From NCBI GenBank assembly GCA_902786615.1, contig CADADE010000009.1:14912-78911 (forward strand): a stretch of DNA of 64,000 nt, read 5' to 3'. Source of the stretch: Oscillospiraceae bacterium (GTDB lineage Bacteria > Bacillota_A > Clostridia > Oscillospirales > Oscillospiraceae). The notes beneath the pieces are model-generated. The model was given only the letters and a program-made list of their open reading frames with translations, searched no databases and was not told where the DNA came from. Shown in pieces: positions 6,924 through 14,431 of the stretch. The translations under genes and the position numbers were made by a program. Position 1 is the stretch's first letter. Every line of letters starts with the position of its first letter.

Positions 6924-8258
6924 TTACGAATCCTCCTTCAAAAAATGCAGCAGCCAGCACAGCGCCAGGAGATCGGCGCTGCCGCCGGGGGAGAGGTTTT
7001 CCGCCCTGTATTCCCGATCCAGAGCCGCAAGCGTCTCAAAATCGGGATAGGGGTCGGCTTGCAGAAGGGCGCGCAGCGCCGCGCGCTTTTCCTCGGCCAG
7101 CGCGAAGCCGCCGCGGGAGAGCATGTTGGTGTCCGGGGTGTGGGCGAGGATTGTGAGCAGCGCGGCGGCCCCGGCTTCGTCCTCCGACCTTCCCGCGGCA
7201 AGACCGGCCTCCAGTGTCGGAAGACCGTCATGCAGCACCGAGGGGAAGCCCTGCGCGGCCTGGCCGCGCACACCGGTGACGCCGTATTCCCGGAAAAAGC
7301 GCTCGCCCGCCGTGGGGGTGCGCTCTTCGTTCGTTTGAAGCTCGCGCTCTACGCCCTTTGCCATGGCGGCAAGCTCGGCCAGAACGGCGGCGGGCTCTGC
7401 CCAGCGCTCAACGTCCAGCCTGCCCAGCGCCCCGCAGACGAGGCCAAAGGTGAAAATCGCGCCCTTGTGGGTGTTGACCCCGCCGGTGGCGCGCAGCATC
7501 CGCCCCTCCGCAAGCTTGCCCGGAAAACGCAGGGCGGCGAAGGTCTCGGGCGCGGCGGCGTCTTTGCTCTCCCGGCCGATCGTGACGCATTCAGCAAAAT
7601 AGGGCCAAAGTTCGGCGGCGCTGCGCATAAAGGTGAACATGTCCATGTCCCGGTGGCTGCCGTTGTTGAGCCGGTCCACCAGACCGGGCTTGGGCGTCAC
7701 AGTGACCTCGTATAAAAGCGCGCGCACCGCGAGAGAGGCGGCGCGCTCCGTGTCGGCCTGATCCAGCGCGGCACGGATGATCTCCCGCGTCTTTGCCTGG
7801 AGCTCCGGCACGGAATGGGTGCGGCTGCGGGCGCATTCCTTGGCCTCGTTTCCGCAGATCAGGCAGCGGCGGGGGCGCGGCCTGTCAAGCTTGTGCCCGT
7901 CGGGGCGAAGCACGTCCAGATCGAAGAGCCGCCCGGCCACTGTGCCCTCCTCCAGATCGCAGCAGAGAGCCTTGAGCGCGGCGGGGTCCATGTCCACAAT
8001 ATAAAGCCCCTCGCAGCCGGTGTCCTCGTCCACCTCTTCCTGCCATAGAAGCGGGGCCTTGACGCGGCGGAGCTGGTCAAACAGCAGCCCCCGCCCGAGG
8101 GCGAAGAGGCGGCGGATCTCCGGACCGTTTTTCACGGGGCCCGCGATATTCAGCGTGAAGGATACCAGCGGCAGACGGTACTGCGCGAGCAGCGCGCTCT
8201 GCCGTTCGACCCGGCGGTCCCGGGCGGCGAGCATCTGCGAAAGCTCGACCAAGATCAT
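6924..8258 (-). CDS. citXG: CitX-CitG fusion (citrate lyase prosthetic-group transferase and synthase)
   Basis: A natural fusion of two maturation enzymes. Residues about 1-170 match CitX, the phosphoribosyl-dephospho-CoA transferase (GRLFDLDVLRPDG, then CLICGNEAKECARSRTH at about 138-154). Residues about 175-444 match CitG, the triphosphoribosyl-dephospho-CoA synthase (TPKPGLVDRLNNGSHRDMD at about 213-231; ATGGVNTHKGAIF at about 280-292). Together they make the citrate lyase cofactor from dephospho-CoA and ATP and attach it. The start at ATG 8258 has GGGAG four bases upstream; TTG 8252 would give a more usual spacing. It follows trxB by nine bases and is followed directly by citC. Such fusions are known in other bacteria. 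Confidence 0.9.
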   Translation of the reverse strand: MILVELSQMLAARDRRVERQSALLAQYRLPLVSFTLNIAGPVKNGPEIRRLFALGRGLLFDQLRRVKAPLLWQEEVDEDTGCEGLYIVDMDPAALKALCCDLEEGTVAGRLFDLDVLRPDGHKLDRPRPRRCLICGNEAKECARSRTHSVPELQAKTREIIRAALDQADTERAASLAVRALLYEVTVTPKPGLVDRLNNGSHRDMDMFTFMRSAAELWPYFAECVTIGRESKDAAAPETFAALRFPGKLAEGRMLRATGGVNTHKGAIFTFGLVCGALGRLDVERWAEPAAVLAELAAMAKGVERELQTNEERTPTAGERFFREYGVTGVRGQAAQGFPSVLHDGLPTLEAGLAAGRSEDEAGAAALLTILAHTPDTNMLSRGGFALAEEKRAALRALLQADPYPDFETLAALDREYRAENLSPGGSADLLALCWLLHFLKEDS

Positions 8259-8267
8259 CACACTCCC

Positions 8268-9212
8268 TTATTTGAGACTCCCCACGTATTTGCTGCACTG
8301 CATGGCGGCGATCGCGCCGTCGGCGCAGGCGGTCACCACCTGGCGCAGCGGGGTGACGCGCACGTCGCCCGCGGCATAGACGCCGGGGATGTTGGTCTCC
8401 ATTTTCTCGTTGGTTTTGATATAGCCGCCCTCCATGTCGAGCACGCCCTCGAACATGCCGGTGGTCTTCTTGCCAGTGAAGCCGAAGAGGCCGAACATGC
8501 CGTCCTCCTCGTCCGCCTTGACGGTGGTGAGCTCCCCGGTCTCGGTGTCACGCAGGACGATCTCGCTGAGCACGCCGTCGCCGCCCAGGTCTGCCACCTC
8601 GGTGTTGAGGCGGATCTCGATTTTGGGGTTGGCCTCAAGCTCAGCCTTCACGTCCGGGGTCACGGAGAGCGCCTTGCCCTTGTGCAGCATGATGAGGCGC
8701 TTGGCGAATTTGGAGAGGTAGAGGGACTCTTCCGCCGCAATGCCGTTTCCGCCCACGGTGTAGATATCAAGACCCGAGAAGAAGTTTGCGTCGCAGACGG
8801 CGCAGTAGCTCACGCCGCGGCCCACGAAGTCGGCCTCGTGTTCACAGCCGATAAAGCGGGTCATGGCGCCGGTGCAGATGATGACGGATTTGGCCAGGTA
8901 TTCGCCCTTGCTGCCGATGAATTTTTTGACCGGGCCGGAGAAATCGCAGGCGCTGATGGTGTCGCTGACGCGCACCGCGCCGAATTTCTGAACCTGGGCG
9001 CTCATGGGGGCGATCAGTTCCTGACCGCTCATGCCGTCGGTATTGGTCTGACCGGGGTAGTTTTCGATTTCGTGGGTGAGGATGATCTGCCCGCCGTCCG
9101 CGCCCTTTTCGATGATCAGCACGGAGAGCCTGGCGCGCCCCGCGTAAAGTCCCGCCGCAAGCCCCGCGGGGCCGCCGCCGAGGATCATGACATCATAAAT
9201 CTTGTTTTCCAT
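8268..9212 (-). CDS. trxB: Thioredoxin reductase (NADPH, FAD)
   Basis: Reduces thioredoxin-like proteins with NAD(P)H. The 314-residue protein has the FAD motif GGGPAGLAAGLYAGRA (about residues 11-26), the redox pair CAVC (about 134-137, in SYCAVCDANFF), an NADPH-loop GGNGIAAEES and the second FAD motif AAGDVRVTPLRQVV. The start at 9212 is chosen because GGAGG precedes it at seven bases and a good promoter lies about 50 bases upstream; an open frame continues further but has no start signal. It carries the short EDGMFGLFGFTG insertion typical of a clostridial TrxB subgroup. It heads an operon with citrate-lyase maturation genes, an unusual partnership. Confidence 0.93.
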   Translation of the reverse strand: MENKIYDVMILGGGPAGLAAGLYAGRARLSVLIIEKGADGGQIILTHEIENYPGQTNTDGMSGQELIAPMSAQVQKFGAVRVSDTISACDFSGPVKKFIGSKGEYLAKSVIICTGAMTRFIGCEHEADFVGRGVSYCAVCDANFFSGLDIYTVGGNGIAAEESLYLSKFAKRLIMLHKGKALSVTPDVKAELEANPKIEIRLNTEVADLGGDGVLSEIVLRDTETGELTTVKADEEDGMFGLFGFTGKKTTGMFEGVLDMEGGYIKTNEKMETNIPGVYAAGDVRVTPLRQVVTACADGAIAAMQCSKYVGSLK

Positions 9213-9261
9213 TTGTATGCCTCCTTCGTGGCGAATATCGCACTTGTATGCTGTTGGTTTT

Positions 9262-9290
9262 ATCTTATTTGCCGCAGGGGGCTTTGTCAA
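9262..9290 (-). promoter_or_regulatory. SigA-type promoter of trxB operon
   Basis: Reverse strand: TTGACA (9290-9285), 17-base spacer, TAAGAT (9267-9262). The predicted start is near 9255, about 43 bases before the trxB ATG. Confidence 0.8.
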
Positions 9291-9310
9291 CAAAAACCTG
9301 CGAAACCAAT

Positions 9311-9343
9311 GAGGATCAGAGACGATATTCGCCTCTGATCCTC
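9311..9343. repeat. 11-bp perfect inverted repeat upstream of trxB
   Basis: GAGGATCAGAG (9311-9321) is repeated inverted at 9333-9343 with an 11-base loop. It lies just upstream of the trxB -35 box. No U-run follows on either strand. It could be a regulator site, a weak terminator or a trace of the element whose integrase relic follows. Confidence 0.4.
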
Positions 9344-9392
9344 TTGGATGATGTAGGGTTTTCTGATTGTGCGCGCTGGGCAAAAGCGGTTT

Positions 9393-9506
9393 GCGCTTGT
9401 GCGGTGGCTTTTACAGCAAAGCAGCGCGGCGGTCACAAAACGATATATTGGGATTGAGCCGTAATGAATAGAGAGGGCGATTGAGGGGCGTGCGGAGGTG
9501 TTATAA
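9393..9506 (+). pseudogene. Second tyrosine recombinase C-terminal relic
   Basis: In one frame this reads ALVRWLLQQSSAAVTKRYI, then GIEP, two stops (TAA, TGA), then IERAIEGRAEVL and a final TAA. It is clearly homologous to the relic at 712-1065 (ALVQRLLQHSSASVTQRCI, IERTIEGHAELI). The catalytic tyrosine survives here, but the LLQHSS histidine is a glutamine and the frame is broken by stops. About 37 codons remain. The flanking 9213-9392 holds only the trxB promoter and one inverted repeat. Confidence 0.7.
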
Positions 9507-9543
9507 TGATAATAGCTGTCCGAATGCGCATCTTAACTATGCA

Positions 9544-10293
9544 TTAGTTAAGTAAGTTAATATCATTAACAGTATCATACAAAGTCATACCAAGACTAAC
9601 ATATAGTAAGAGGTTATCTTTATTTATATCATTCAAGACACCAATAGCTACAAGCGTATCAGTATGACCATTCTCATTCATAATATTTTGAAAGATTTTC
9701 TGTGTTCCTGTAAGGGATTCAACCATATAATTCCAATCTTTTTTATACTCTTCATTAAGCATTGCCATCATGGCCTCTTGCGTTAAGCCATTAGACCAAA
9801 CACTGATATTCACTAAATTGTCTTCTTGCTTAATTGAGTATTCAATATTTTTATCTAAGAACGATGTTTCGAGTGATGTCTTATAAAGAGCGATTATATT
9901 ATCAATTGTAAGATTTGCTTTTTCATCCTTCTTTGTCATCTCCGTAGGTACGGGCGTAGGTACGGGCGTAGGTACGGGCGTAGGTGCAGGTGTAGGTACG
10001 GGTGTAGGTGCAGGTGTAGGTACGGATGTAGGTGCGGGTGTAGGTACGGGTGTAGGTGCGGGCGTAGGTGTGGGTGCGAGTGTGTTCGTAGGTGTTTCCG
10101 TAACTGCTGGAACTGTTGCTGTAGAATTGGACGGCGGAGGGGTTATAATTATTCCAACAACAAAAAGTATAAGACTTACAACAAGGGAAATAATTGCCTT
10201 CTTTTTTGGCTGTTTTTTTATGGTTTTAATAATAATCAGAACAAGCGAAACAAAAAAGCCAACAAGTCCGCCAAGAAATAATAGTACAAACAT
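9544..10293 (-). CDS. Two-helix membrane protein with Pro/Thr repeat linker, unknown function
   Basis: Not recognised. The 249-residue product has two hydrophobic segments (about residues 2-22 and 34-52) separated by a lysine-rich turn ([11 protein letters not shown]). A stretch of about 50 residues made of PTP-A/V-PT units follows (about 70-120). The remaining 125 residues form a soluble domain ([22 protein letters not shown] region, then [15 protein letters not shown] and [14 protein letters not shown]). The layout suggests a domain held away from the membrane by an extended spacer. ATG 10293 is preferred over an upstream TTG because GGAGAG sits seven bases before it. The gene is much more AT-rich than its neighbours, which suggests recent acquisition, and a terminated RNA candidate ends 27 bases upstream. 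Confidence 0.75.
   Translation of the reverse strand: MFVLLFLGGLVGFFVSLVLIIIKTIKKQPKKKAIISLVVSLILFVVGIIITPPPSNSTATVPAVTETPTNTLAPTPTPAPTPVPTPAPTSVPTPAPTPVPTPAPTPVPTPVPTPVPTEMTKKDEKANLTIDNIIALYKTSLETSFLDKNIEYSIKQEDNLVNISVWSNGLTQEAMMAMLNEEYKKDWNYMVESLTGTQKIFQNIMNENGHTDTLVAIGVLNDINKDNLLLYVSLGMTLYDTVNDINLLN
9944..10080. repeat. Tandem 12-bp coding repeats (PTPxPT linker)
   Basis: About eleven imperfect copies of a 12-base unit (GGTACGGGCGTA and variants GGTGCAGGTGTA) encode the Pro/Thr/Val/Ala linker of the gene at 9544-10293. Such arrays commonly change copy number. This is protein-coding, not a CRISPR. Confidence 0.85.
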
Positions 10294-10319
10294 TTTTACG
10301 CTCTCCAATCTACTAAATT

Positions 10320-10484
10320 AAAAAGTGCGCAGCCCAAAAGGAGCTACGCACGAAAAACGCAGAGCTCCTTTTGTTGCGACACAATCTTTGACACTCAAGG
10401 GAATGCAAAGTGGAGAATGCGTTTTTACCGGATGGTAAAGACAGCATTCCCTTTCGTGTCGCTTTTATGTGATTGTGTCGCAAA
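10320..10484 (-). ncRNA. Structured RNA candidate ending in an intrinsic terminator
   Basis: Read on the reverse strand, nested pairings close one another. A 12-bp helix pairs 10482-10471 with 10386-10375, GACAC/GUGUC pairs 10460-10456 with 10394-10390, an 8-bp helix pairs 10451-10444 with 10406-10399, and a hairpin UUUACC/GGUAAA sits near 10437-10424. An 11-bp terminator stem with a 5-base loop follows, then five U (10351-10320). A promoter places the start at the first helix. It could be a small RNA, a leader controlling the gene at 10293, or a transcribed palindromic repeat. No known family is recognised. Confidence 0.5.
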
Positions 10485-10487
10485 CCA

Positions 10488-10516
10488 ATAATACCATATC
10501 CAACCATCAAGCGCAA
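10488..10516 (-). promoter_or_regulatory. Promoter of the structured RNA
   Basis: Reverse strand: TTGCGC (10516-10511), 17-base spacer, TATTAT (10493-10488). The -35 is weak, the -10 good. The start is predicted near 10481, right at the first helix. Confidence 0.5.
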
Positions 10517-10587
10517 TTCCCAATTTGCGGTTTTCTCAACTTATTTCTGCACAGTTCATGAGCGGGATGTATATTTCTGCGTCCGTC

Positions 10588-10616
10588 TTGCATCGGGCGG
10601 GCGCATGGGGTATAAT
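10588..10616 (+). promoter_or_regulatory. SigA-type promoter of the folate transporter gene
   Basis: TTGCAT (10588-10593), 17-base spacer, TATAAT (10611-10616). The leader is only about 30 bases, too short for a folate riboswitch. Confidence 0.75.
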
Positions 10617-10651
10617 GGGTAGCACATATCTGACGGAAAGAAGGCGGCATT

Positions 10652-11155
10652 ATGGGAAAAAATACAAAACGGCTCGCGGCGTCGGCGCTGCTGATCGCGG
10701 CGGATGTGGTGCTGACAAGGCTTCTCGCCATCAACACGCCGGTAATGAAAATCGGTCTCGGCTTTGCCGCCGTCGCCGTTGCCGCCCTGCTCTACGGCCC
10801 CTGGTGGGCGGCGCTGACCGGAGCGCTCGGCGATCTTGCGGGCGCGCTGCTCTTTCCGACGGGGGCCTATTTCCCCGGCTTTACGCTGACGGCGGCCTGC
10901 ACGGGGCTGGTCTTCGGGCTCTGCCTGTATAAAAAAGAGCCGCGCTGGGTTTACCCGGCGGCGGCAGCGCTTTTAAACACCGTGCTGGTGTCGTATCTCG
11001 CCAATACCTGGATGATCTGCCTGATCACCGGCAACAGCTATGCCGCGATGCTCGCGGCGCGGGCGGTGCAGCTTGCGGTGATGATGCCGGTGCAGTTTGT
11101 CGTGCTGACCTGGCTGACGAAATCCGGCATCGTGGAAAAACTGAACAAGGGATAA
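10652..11155 (+). CDS. ECF transporter S component, folate family (FolT-like)
   Basis: Substrate-binding membrane subunit of an energy-coupling-factor vitamin importer. The 167-residue protein has six hydrophobic segments and the features of the folate group: MKIGLGFAAVAVAALLYGPWWA (about residues 31-52) and TGAYFPGFTLTA (about 70-81). It works with a shared EcfT/EcfA module that is not in this window, as expected for group II ECF systems. It is monocistronic, with a promoter 36 bases upstream and a strong hairpin right behind the stop codon. Folate is inferred from family similarity; a related pterin or another vitamin is possible. Confidence 0.8.
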   Translation: MGKNTKRLAASALLIAADVVLTRLLAINTPVMKIGLGFAAVAVAALLYGPWWAALTGALGDLAGALLFPTGAYFPGFTLTAACTGLVFGLCLYKKEPRWVYPAAAALLNTVLVSYLANTWMICLITGNSYAAMLAARAVQLAVMMPVQFVVLTWLTKSGIVEKLNKG

Positions 11156-11156
11156 A

Positions 11157-11184
11157 TTGAGCCGCCCCGGACGGGGCGGCTCAA
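11157..11184. terminator. Bidirectional terminator between convergent genes
   Basis: A 12-bp perfect stem (TTGAGCCGCCCC and its complement) with a 4-base loop separates the folT-like gene from the convergent CofE-like gene. Confidence 0.85.
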
Positions 11185-11189
11185 AGCGT

Positions 11190-12383
11190 TTATTCGTTGG
11201 TGTAGTTGTCGAAGTAGCCCTGGATGTAGACGATGGGGGTGCCCTTGTCGCCGGAGCCGGAGGTCAGATCGCAGAGCGAGCCGATCAGGTCGGTCAGGCG
11301 GCGGGGGGTGGTGCCCTCGGACACCATGTTGCCCACCAGGCTGTCGCCGGTCTTGGCGCGGATGCGCGCCTCGATGGCCTCGCGCAGGGCCTCGCCCTTG
11401 AGGTCGCCGAAGTCGTTGTCGGCCAGGTACTTGAGCTTGAGCTCGTTCGGCGTGCCGATCAGACCCGTGGTGTAGCCGGGGGAGACGACGGGGTCGGCCA
11501 GCTCCCAGATCTTGCCGACGGGGTCCTTGAACGCACCGTCGCCGTAGACCATGGCCTCGATGCGCTTGCCGGAGGCGTCGGACAGGAGCTTTGCGATCTG
11601 CTCGGCCACGTTGGTGCAGTCGCGCGGGAAGAGCTTGACGGTCTCCTCGGTGGCCTTGTTGGAGCCCAGCAGGCCGTACTGCTCGTTATAGCCGCTGCCG
11701 TTGACGGAGGCGTTGAGGATATCGTCCAGGCCCAGGACGCATTTTGCCCCGGCGGCGCGCAGCAGGCGCTTGGAGCGCTCGCGGGTATGGATATCGCAGG
11801 TGATCACCGTGTCGGTATAGTCCAGCAGCGTCGTGACCTTGTTGCCGAAGAGCACCTCGACCTCGCAGTTCTCGGCGCGGATCAGCTCGGAATAGAAGTC
11901 GATGTAGTCAACGCCTGTGAAGGGGTGGACGATGTGGCCGAACTTCTCCCGGAACTGCGCAAGCGTCAGCGTGTCGCTGTAGGGGTTGACCCCGGCGGCG
12001 TCCAGCAGGTCCCAGTCCACCAGGTGGTTGCCCACCTCGTCGGAGGGGTAGCTGAGCAGCAGCACGATCTTCTCACAGCCGCGGGCAAAGCCCTTGAGCA
12101 GCAGGGAGAAGCGGTTGCGGCTGAGAATGGGGAAGGCCACGCCGACGGTTTTGCCGCCGGTCTTCGCGCGCACGTCCGCCGCGATCTGGTCGACGGTGGC
12201 GTAGTTGCCCTGGGCGCGGGCCACGACGGACTCGGTCACGGCGACCACATCCCGGTCGCAGGGGGTGAAGCCGGCCTCTTTCCAGGCGTCCATCACGGAC
12301 TGGGCAGCGATGGCGGCGATATCGTCGCCCTGGCGGATGATGGGTGCGCGCACGCCGCGCACAACGGTACCGATGGTTCTCAT
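11190..12383 (-). CDS. Coenzyme F420-0:L-glutamate ligase-like protein (CofE/FbiB family)
   Basis: A 397-residue protein of the CofE-like fold, which in methanogens and actinobacteria adds glutamates to F420-0 using GTP. Family features include the N-terminal IGTVVRGVRAPIIRQGDD (about residues 3-20), AVTESVVARAQGNYA (about 48-62), FPILSRNRFSLLLKGFA (about 85-101) and the conserved MVYGDGAFKDPVGKIWELADP (about 283-303, quoted in part). The start at ATG 12383 follows AAAGGAG; an upstream in-frame GTG-type extension has no signal. Firmicutes with this protein usually lack F420, so the true acceptor may be another lactate- or phosphate-linked molecule. It stands alone between terminators, so context does not help. 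Confidence 0.75.
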   Translation of the reverse strand: MRTIGTVVRGVRAPIIRQGDDIAAIAAQSVMDAWKEAGFTPCDRDVVAVTESVVARAQGNYATVDQIAADVRAKTGGKTVGVAFPILSRNRFSLLLKGFARGCEKIVLLLSYPSDEVGNHLVDWDLLDAAGVNPYSDTLTLAQFREKFGHIVHPFTGVDYIDFYSELIRAENCEVEVLFGNKVTTLLDYTDTVITCDIHTRERSKRLLRAAGAKCVLGLDDILNASVNGSGYNEQYGLLGSNKATEETVKLFPRDCTNVAEQIAKLLSDASGKRIEAMVYGDGAFKDPVGKIWELADPVVSPGYTTGLIGTPNELKLKYLADNDFGDLKGEALREAIEARIRAKTGDSLVGNMVSEGTTPRRLTDLIGSLCDLTSGSGDKGTPIVYIQGYFDNYTNE

Positions 12384-12643
12384 CTGTGGATTACTCCTTT
12401 TGCCTTGCGGCATAGATTTTTGACTGAATGATTATAGCGCGGGAATCGGGATTCGTAAAGATTTTTTTCAAAAGATTCATGGGAAAGCAGAAAGGAGAGA
12501 GGCCTGCGGCCTGCCTTCCAAAGCCAAACACCAAGAGCTTGACAAGCGAGCCGCACGGTGATAAAATTCACAATGCAGAGAGAATCCGCATACGGTTCTT
12601 TCCTGTGTTTCTCATTTTTCTTTTCCTTTGTGGCTCAGCCACG

Positions 12644-12680
12644 AAACGACCGTTCACTTGGTGGAAGTGAACGGTCGTTT
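12644..12680 (+). terminator. Strong terminator hairpin
   Basis: A 16-bp perfect stem (12644-12659 with 12665-12680) and a 5-base loop run into six T on the plus strand. It also lies directly behind the stop of the reverse phosphoesterase gene. The preceding 12384-12643 holds no credible gene. Confidence 0.85.
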
Positions 12681-12681
12681 T

Positions 12682-13467
12682 TTACTCTTTCGGCAGAACA
12701 TACACAAGCTCCGGGGGGTTGAAAAGCCGCGGGACGCGCTGGCAGTTGGCGAGGCCCCGGCTGATGACAAGACGCCCCTCCGTCACGCCGCTTGTGAGCT
12801 TCGGCAGCACGCCCTGACCGGGGGCGTAAAGACCCTGCCCGAGTATGCGCACCTGCCCGCCGTGGGCGTGACCGCTGAGGATGAGCTCGATGGGGCGCTC
12901 CCTGAGCCAGCGCGGATAATACTCCGGGTGGTGGCAGAGCAGGATGTGATAGCCCGGCTCAGCGCAGAAGCCGTCCAGCCACGTCAGTTCCGGCGGCACG
13001 TGCTTTTTAACGCCGACCGGGCGCGTCTGCTCGTTCGCCTCCAGAACCGGCAGCCCCGCGTCAAGGGCGCGGCGGTATTCGCTCACCCGCGCGGACGTGA
13101 GTCCGCCGAGCACGAGCCTGCGCCCCGCGATCTCCGCCGTCGTGCAGGCGTTATCCAGCAGCACCGCGCCGGTATTGCGCAGGAGGGCGGCGTCCTCGTC
13201 TGTGAGCAGCCATTCGTGGTTGCCGAGGGACACAAAGCAGGGCGCGATTTCACAGCAGGCGGAAAAGAAGGGCAGAACCCCGGCTTCACGGATCTTGAGA
13301 TCCACCTTCGGCAGTCTGCCGAAGAGAAAGTCGCCCGGCACGCAGATGAGCGCCGGGCGATTATCTTTCAGGGAAGCCAGCACCGCGTCCCAGGGCTTCT
13401 CATGCAGGTCGGACGCCAGGGCAATTTTGCACGGGCAGCCCGCGACGGAATAGAAGCTCTCGCGCAT
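12682..13467 (-). CDS. Metallophosphoesterase
   Basis: A 261-residue calcineurin-like phosphoesterase. All metal-binding blocks are present: ASDLHEKPWD (D-x-H, about residues 18-27), GDF (about 45), GNHEWLLTDED (about 81-91), LCHHPEYY (about 176-183) and SGHAHGGQVRILGQGLYAPG (GHxH block, about 198-217). No membrane segment is seen, unlike YkuE/LpxG types. ATG 13467 has GGGAGG at eleven bases; ATG 13479 would sit directly on that site. The gene overlaps or abuts the GT2 gene and is last in a three-gene operon, so its substrate may be a lipid- or sugar-phosphate of that pathway (inference). Confidence 0.85.
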   Translation of the reverse strand: MRESFYSVAGCPCKIALASDLHEKPWDAVLASLKDNRPALICVPGDFLFGRLPKVDLKIREAGVLPFFSACCEIAPCFVSLGNHEWLLTDEDAALLRNTGAVLLDNACTTAEIAGRRLVLGGLTSARVSEYRRALDAGLPVLEANEQTRPVGVKKHVPPELTWLDGFCAEPGYHILLCHHPEYYPRWLRERPIELILSGHAHGGQVRILGQGLYAPGQGVLPKLTSGVTEGRLVISRGLANCQRVPRLFNPPELVYVLPKE

Positions 13468-13471
13468 GGCC

Positions 13472-14431
13472 TCAGTCATCCTCCCAGGTGCGCTCGCTGA
13501 TGATATAGCGCGGGCGCTGCTTGGTCTCCATATAGATCTTGCCGATGTATTCCGCGATGATGCCGAGGCAGATGAGCTGCACCCCGCTGACAAAGCAGAT
13601 GATGCACGTCATGCTGGCCCAGCCTGCGACGCTCCTGCCGCACAGCGCCGTCACCAGCGCCCAGATGCAGAAGAGAAAGCTCACGCACGCGATGAACAGG
13701 CCGAGGCCGAAGATCAGGCGCAGGGGCTTCACGGAGAGGCTGGTCACCCCGTCCACAGCAAGGCCGATCATCTTTTTGAGCGGGTAGTGGCTCTCGCCCG
13801 CGATGCGCTCGGCGCGCGAATAGCTCACGGACGTGGACTTGAAGCCCACCAGCGGCACCATGCCGCGCAGATAGAGGTTGACCTCCTTGAAATTGGCAAA
13901 CTCCTTGAGCACCCTTGCGCTGATGAGGCGGTAGTCGGCGTGGTTGAAGACCACCTCCGCCCCCATCATGGCGAGGAATTTATAAAAGCTCTCGGCGGTG
14001 AAGCGCTTGAAGAAGGTGTCCGTCTCCCTGCTGGAGCGCACGCCGTACACCACCTCGCACCCGTCGAGATAGGCGTCCACCATCTTGTCCATGGCGTTGA
14101 TGTCGTCCTGCCCGTCGCAGTCGATGGAGATGGTGATGTCGCACTTGTCCCGCGCCTCCATGAGTCCCGCAAGTACCGCGGCCTGGTGGCCACGGTTGCG
14201 GCTCTGGCTGATGCCGATGTAGTGCTCGTCCTGCTCAGACAGCTCCCGGATGATCTCCCAGGTGCGGTCGCGGCTGCCGTCGTTGACAAAGAGGACGCGG
14301 CTGTCCGCCGTGATCTTCCCCGCGGCGGCGAGGCTCAGGAGCTTGTCGCGGAAGAGCGGGGCGGTGATGGGCAGCACCTCCTGCTCGTTATAGCAGGGGA
14401 TGACGATGAATAGTCTCGGTGTTTTGGTCAT
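13472..14431 (-). CDS. Family 2 glycosyltransferase (GtrB/DPM1-like) with C-terminal membrane helices
   Basis: Transfers a sugar from a nucleotide donor, probably to undecaprenyl phosphate. The 319-residue protein opens with FIVIPCYNEQEVLP (about residues 8-21), has VLFVNDGSRDRTWEII (about 46-61), the metal-binding motif SIDCDGQDD (about 101-109) and two C-terminal transmembrane helices (about 237-258 and 270-293), as in bactoprenol glucosyltransferases. It overlaps the preceding GT39-like gene by four bases. Together they suggest a polyprenyl-phosphate sugar made here and used by the large membrane transferase. The sugar cannot be told from sequence. Confidence 0.9.
   Translation of the reverse strand: MTKTPRLFIVIPCYNEQEVLPITAPLFRDKLLSLAAAGKITADSRVLFVNDGSRDRTWEIIRELSEQDEHYIGISQSRNRGHQAAVLAGLMEARDKCDITISIDCDGQDDINAMDKMVDAYLDGCEVVYGVRSSRETDTFFKRFTAESFYKFLAMMGAEVVFNHADYRLISARVLKEFANFKEVNLYLRGMVPLVGFKSTSVSYSRAERIAGESHYPLKKMIGLAVDGVTSLSVKPLRLIFGLGLFIACVSFLFCIWALVTALCGRSVAGWASMTCIICFVSGVQLICLGIIAEYIGKIYMETKQRPRYIISERTWEDD

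Noticed and set aside
9944..10080. Short tandem repeats resembling a CRISPR array
   Set aside because: The 12-bp units are contiguous without spacers, in frame, and encode a Pro/Thr linker.
10617..10651. Possible folate riboswitch ahead of the FolT-like gene
   Set aside because: The leader is only about 30 bases between promoter and ATG, too short for a known riboswitch.
12428..12670. 80-codon plus-strand frame before the strong terminator
   Set aside because: No ribosome binding site, no protein-like composition, and its end runs through the terminator stem.
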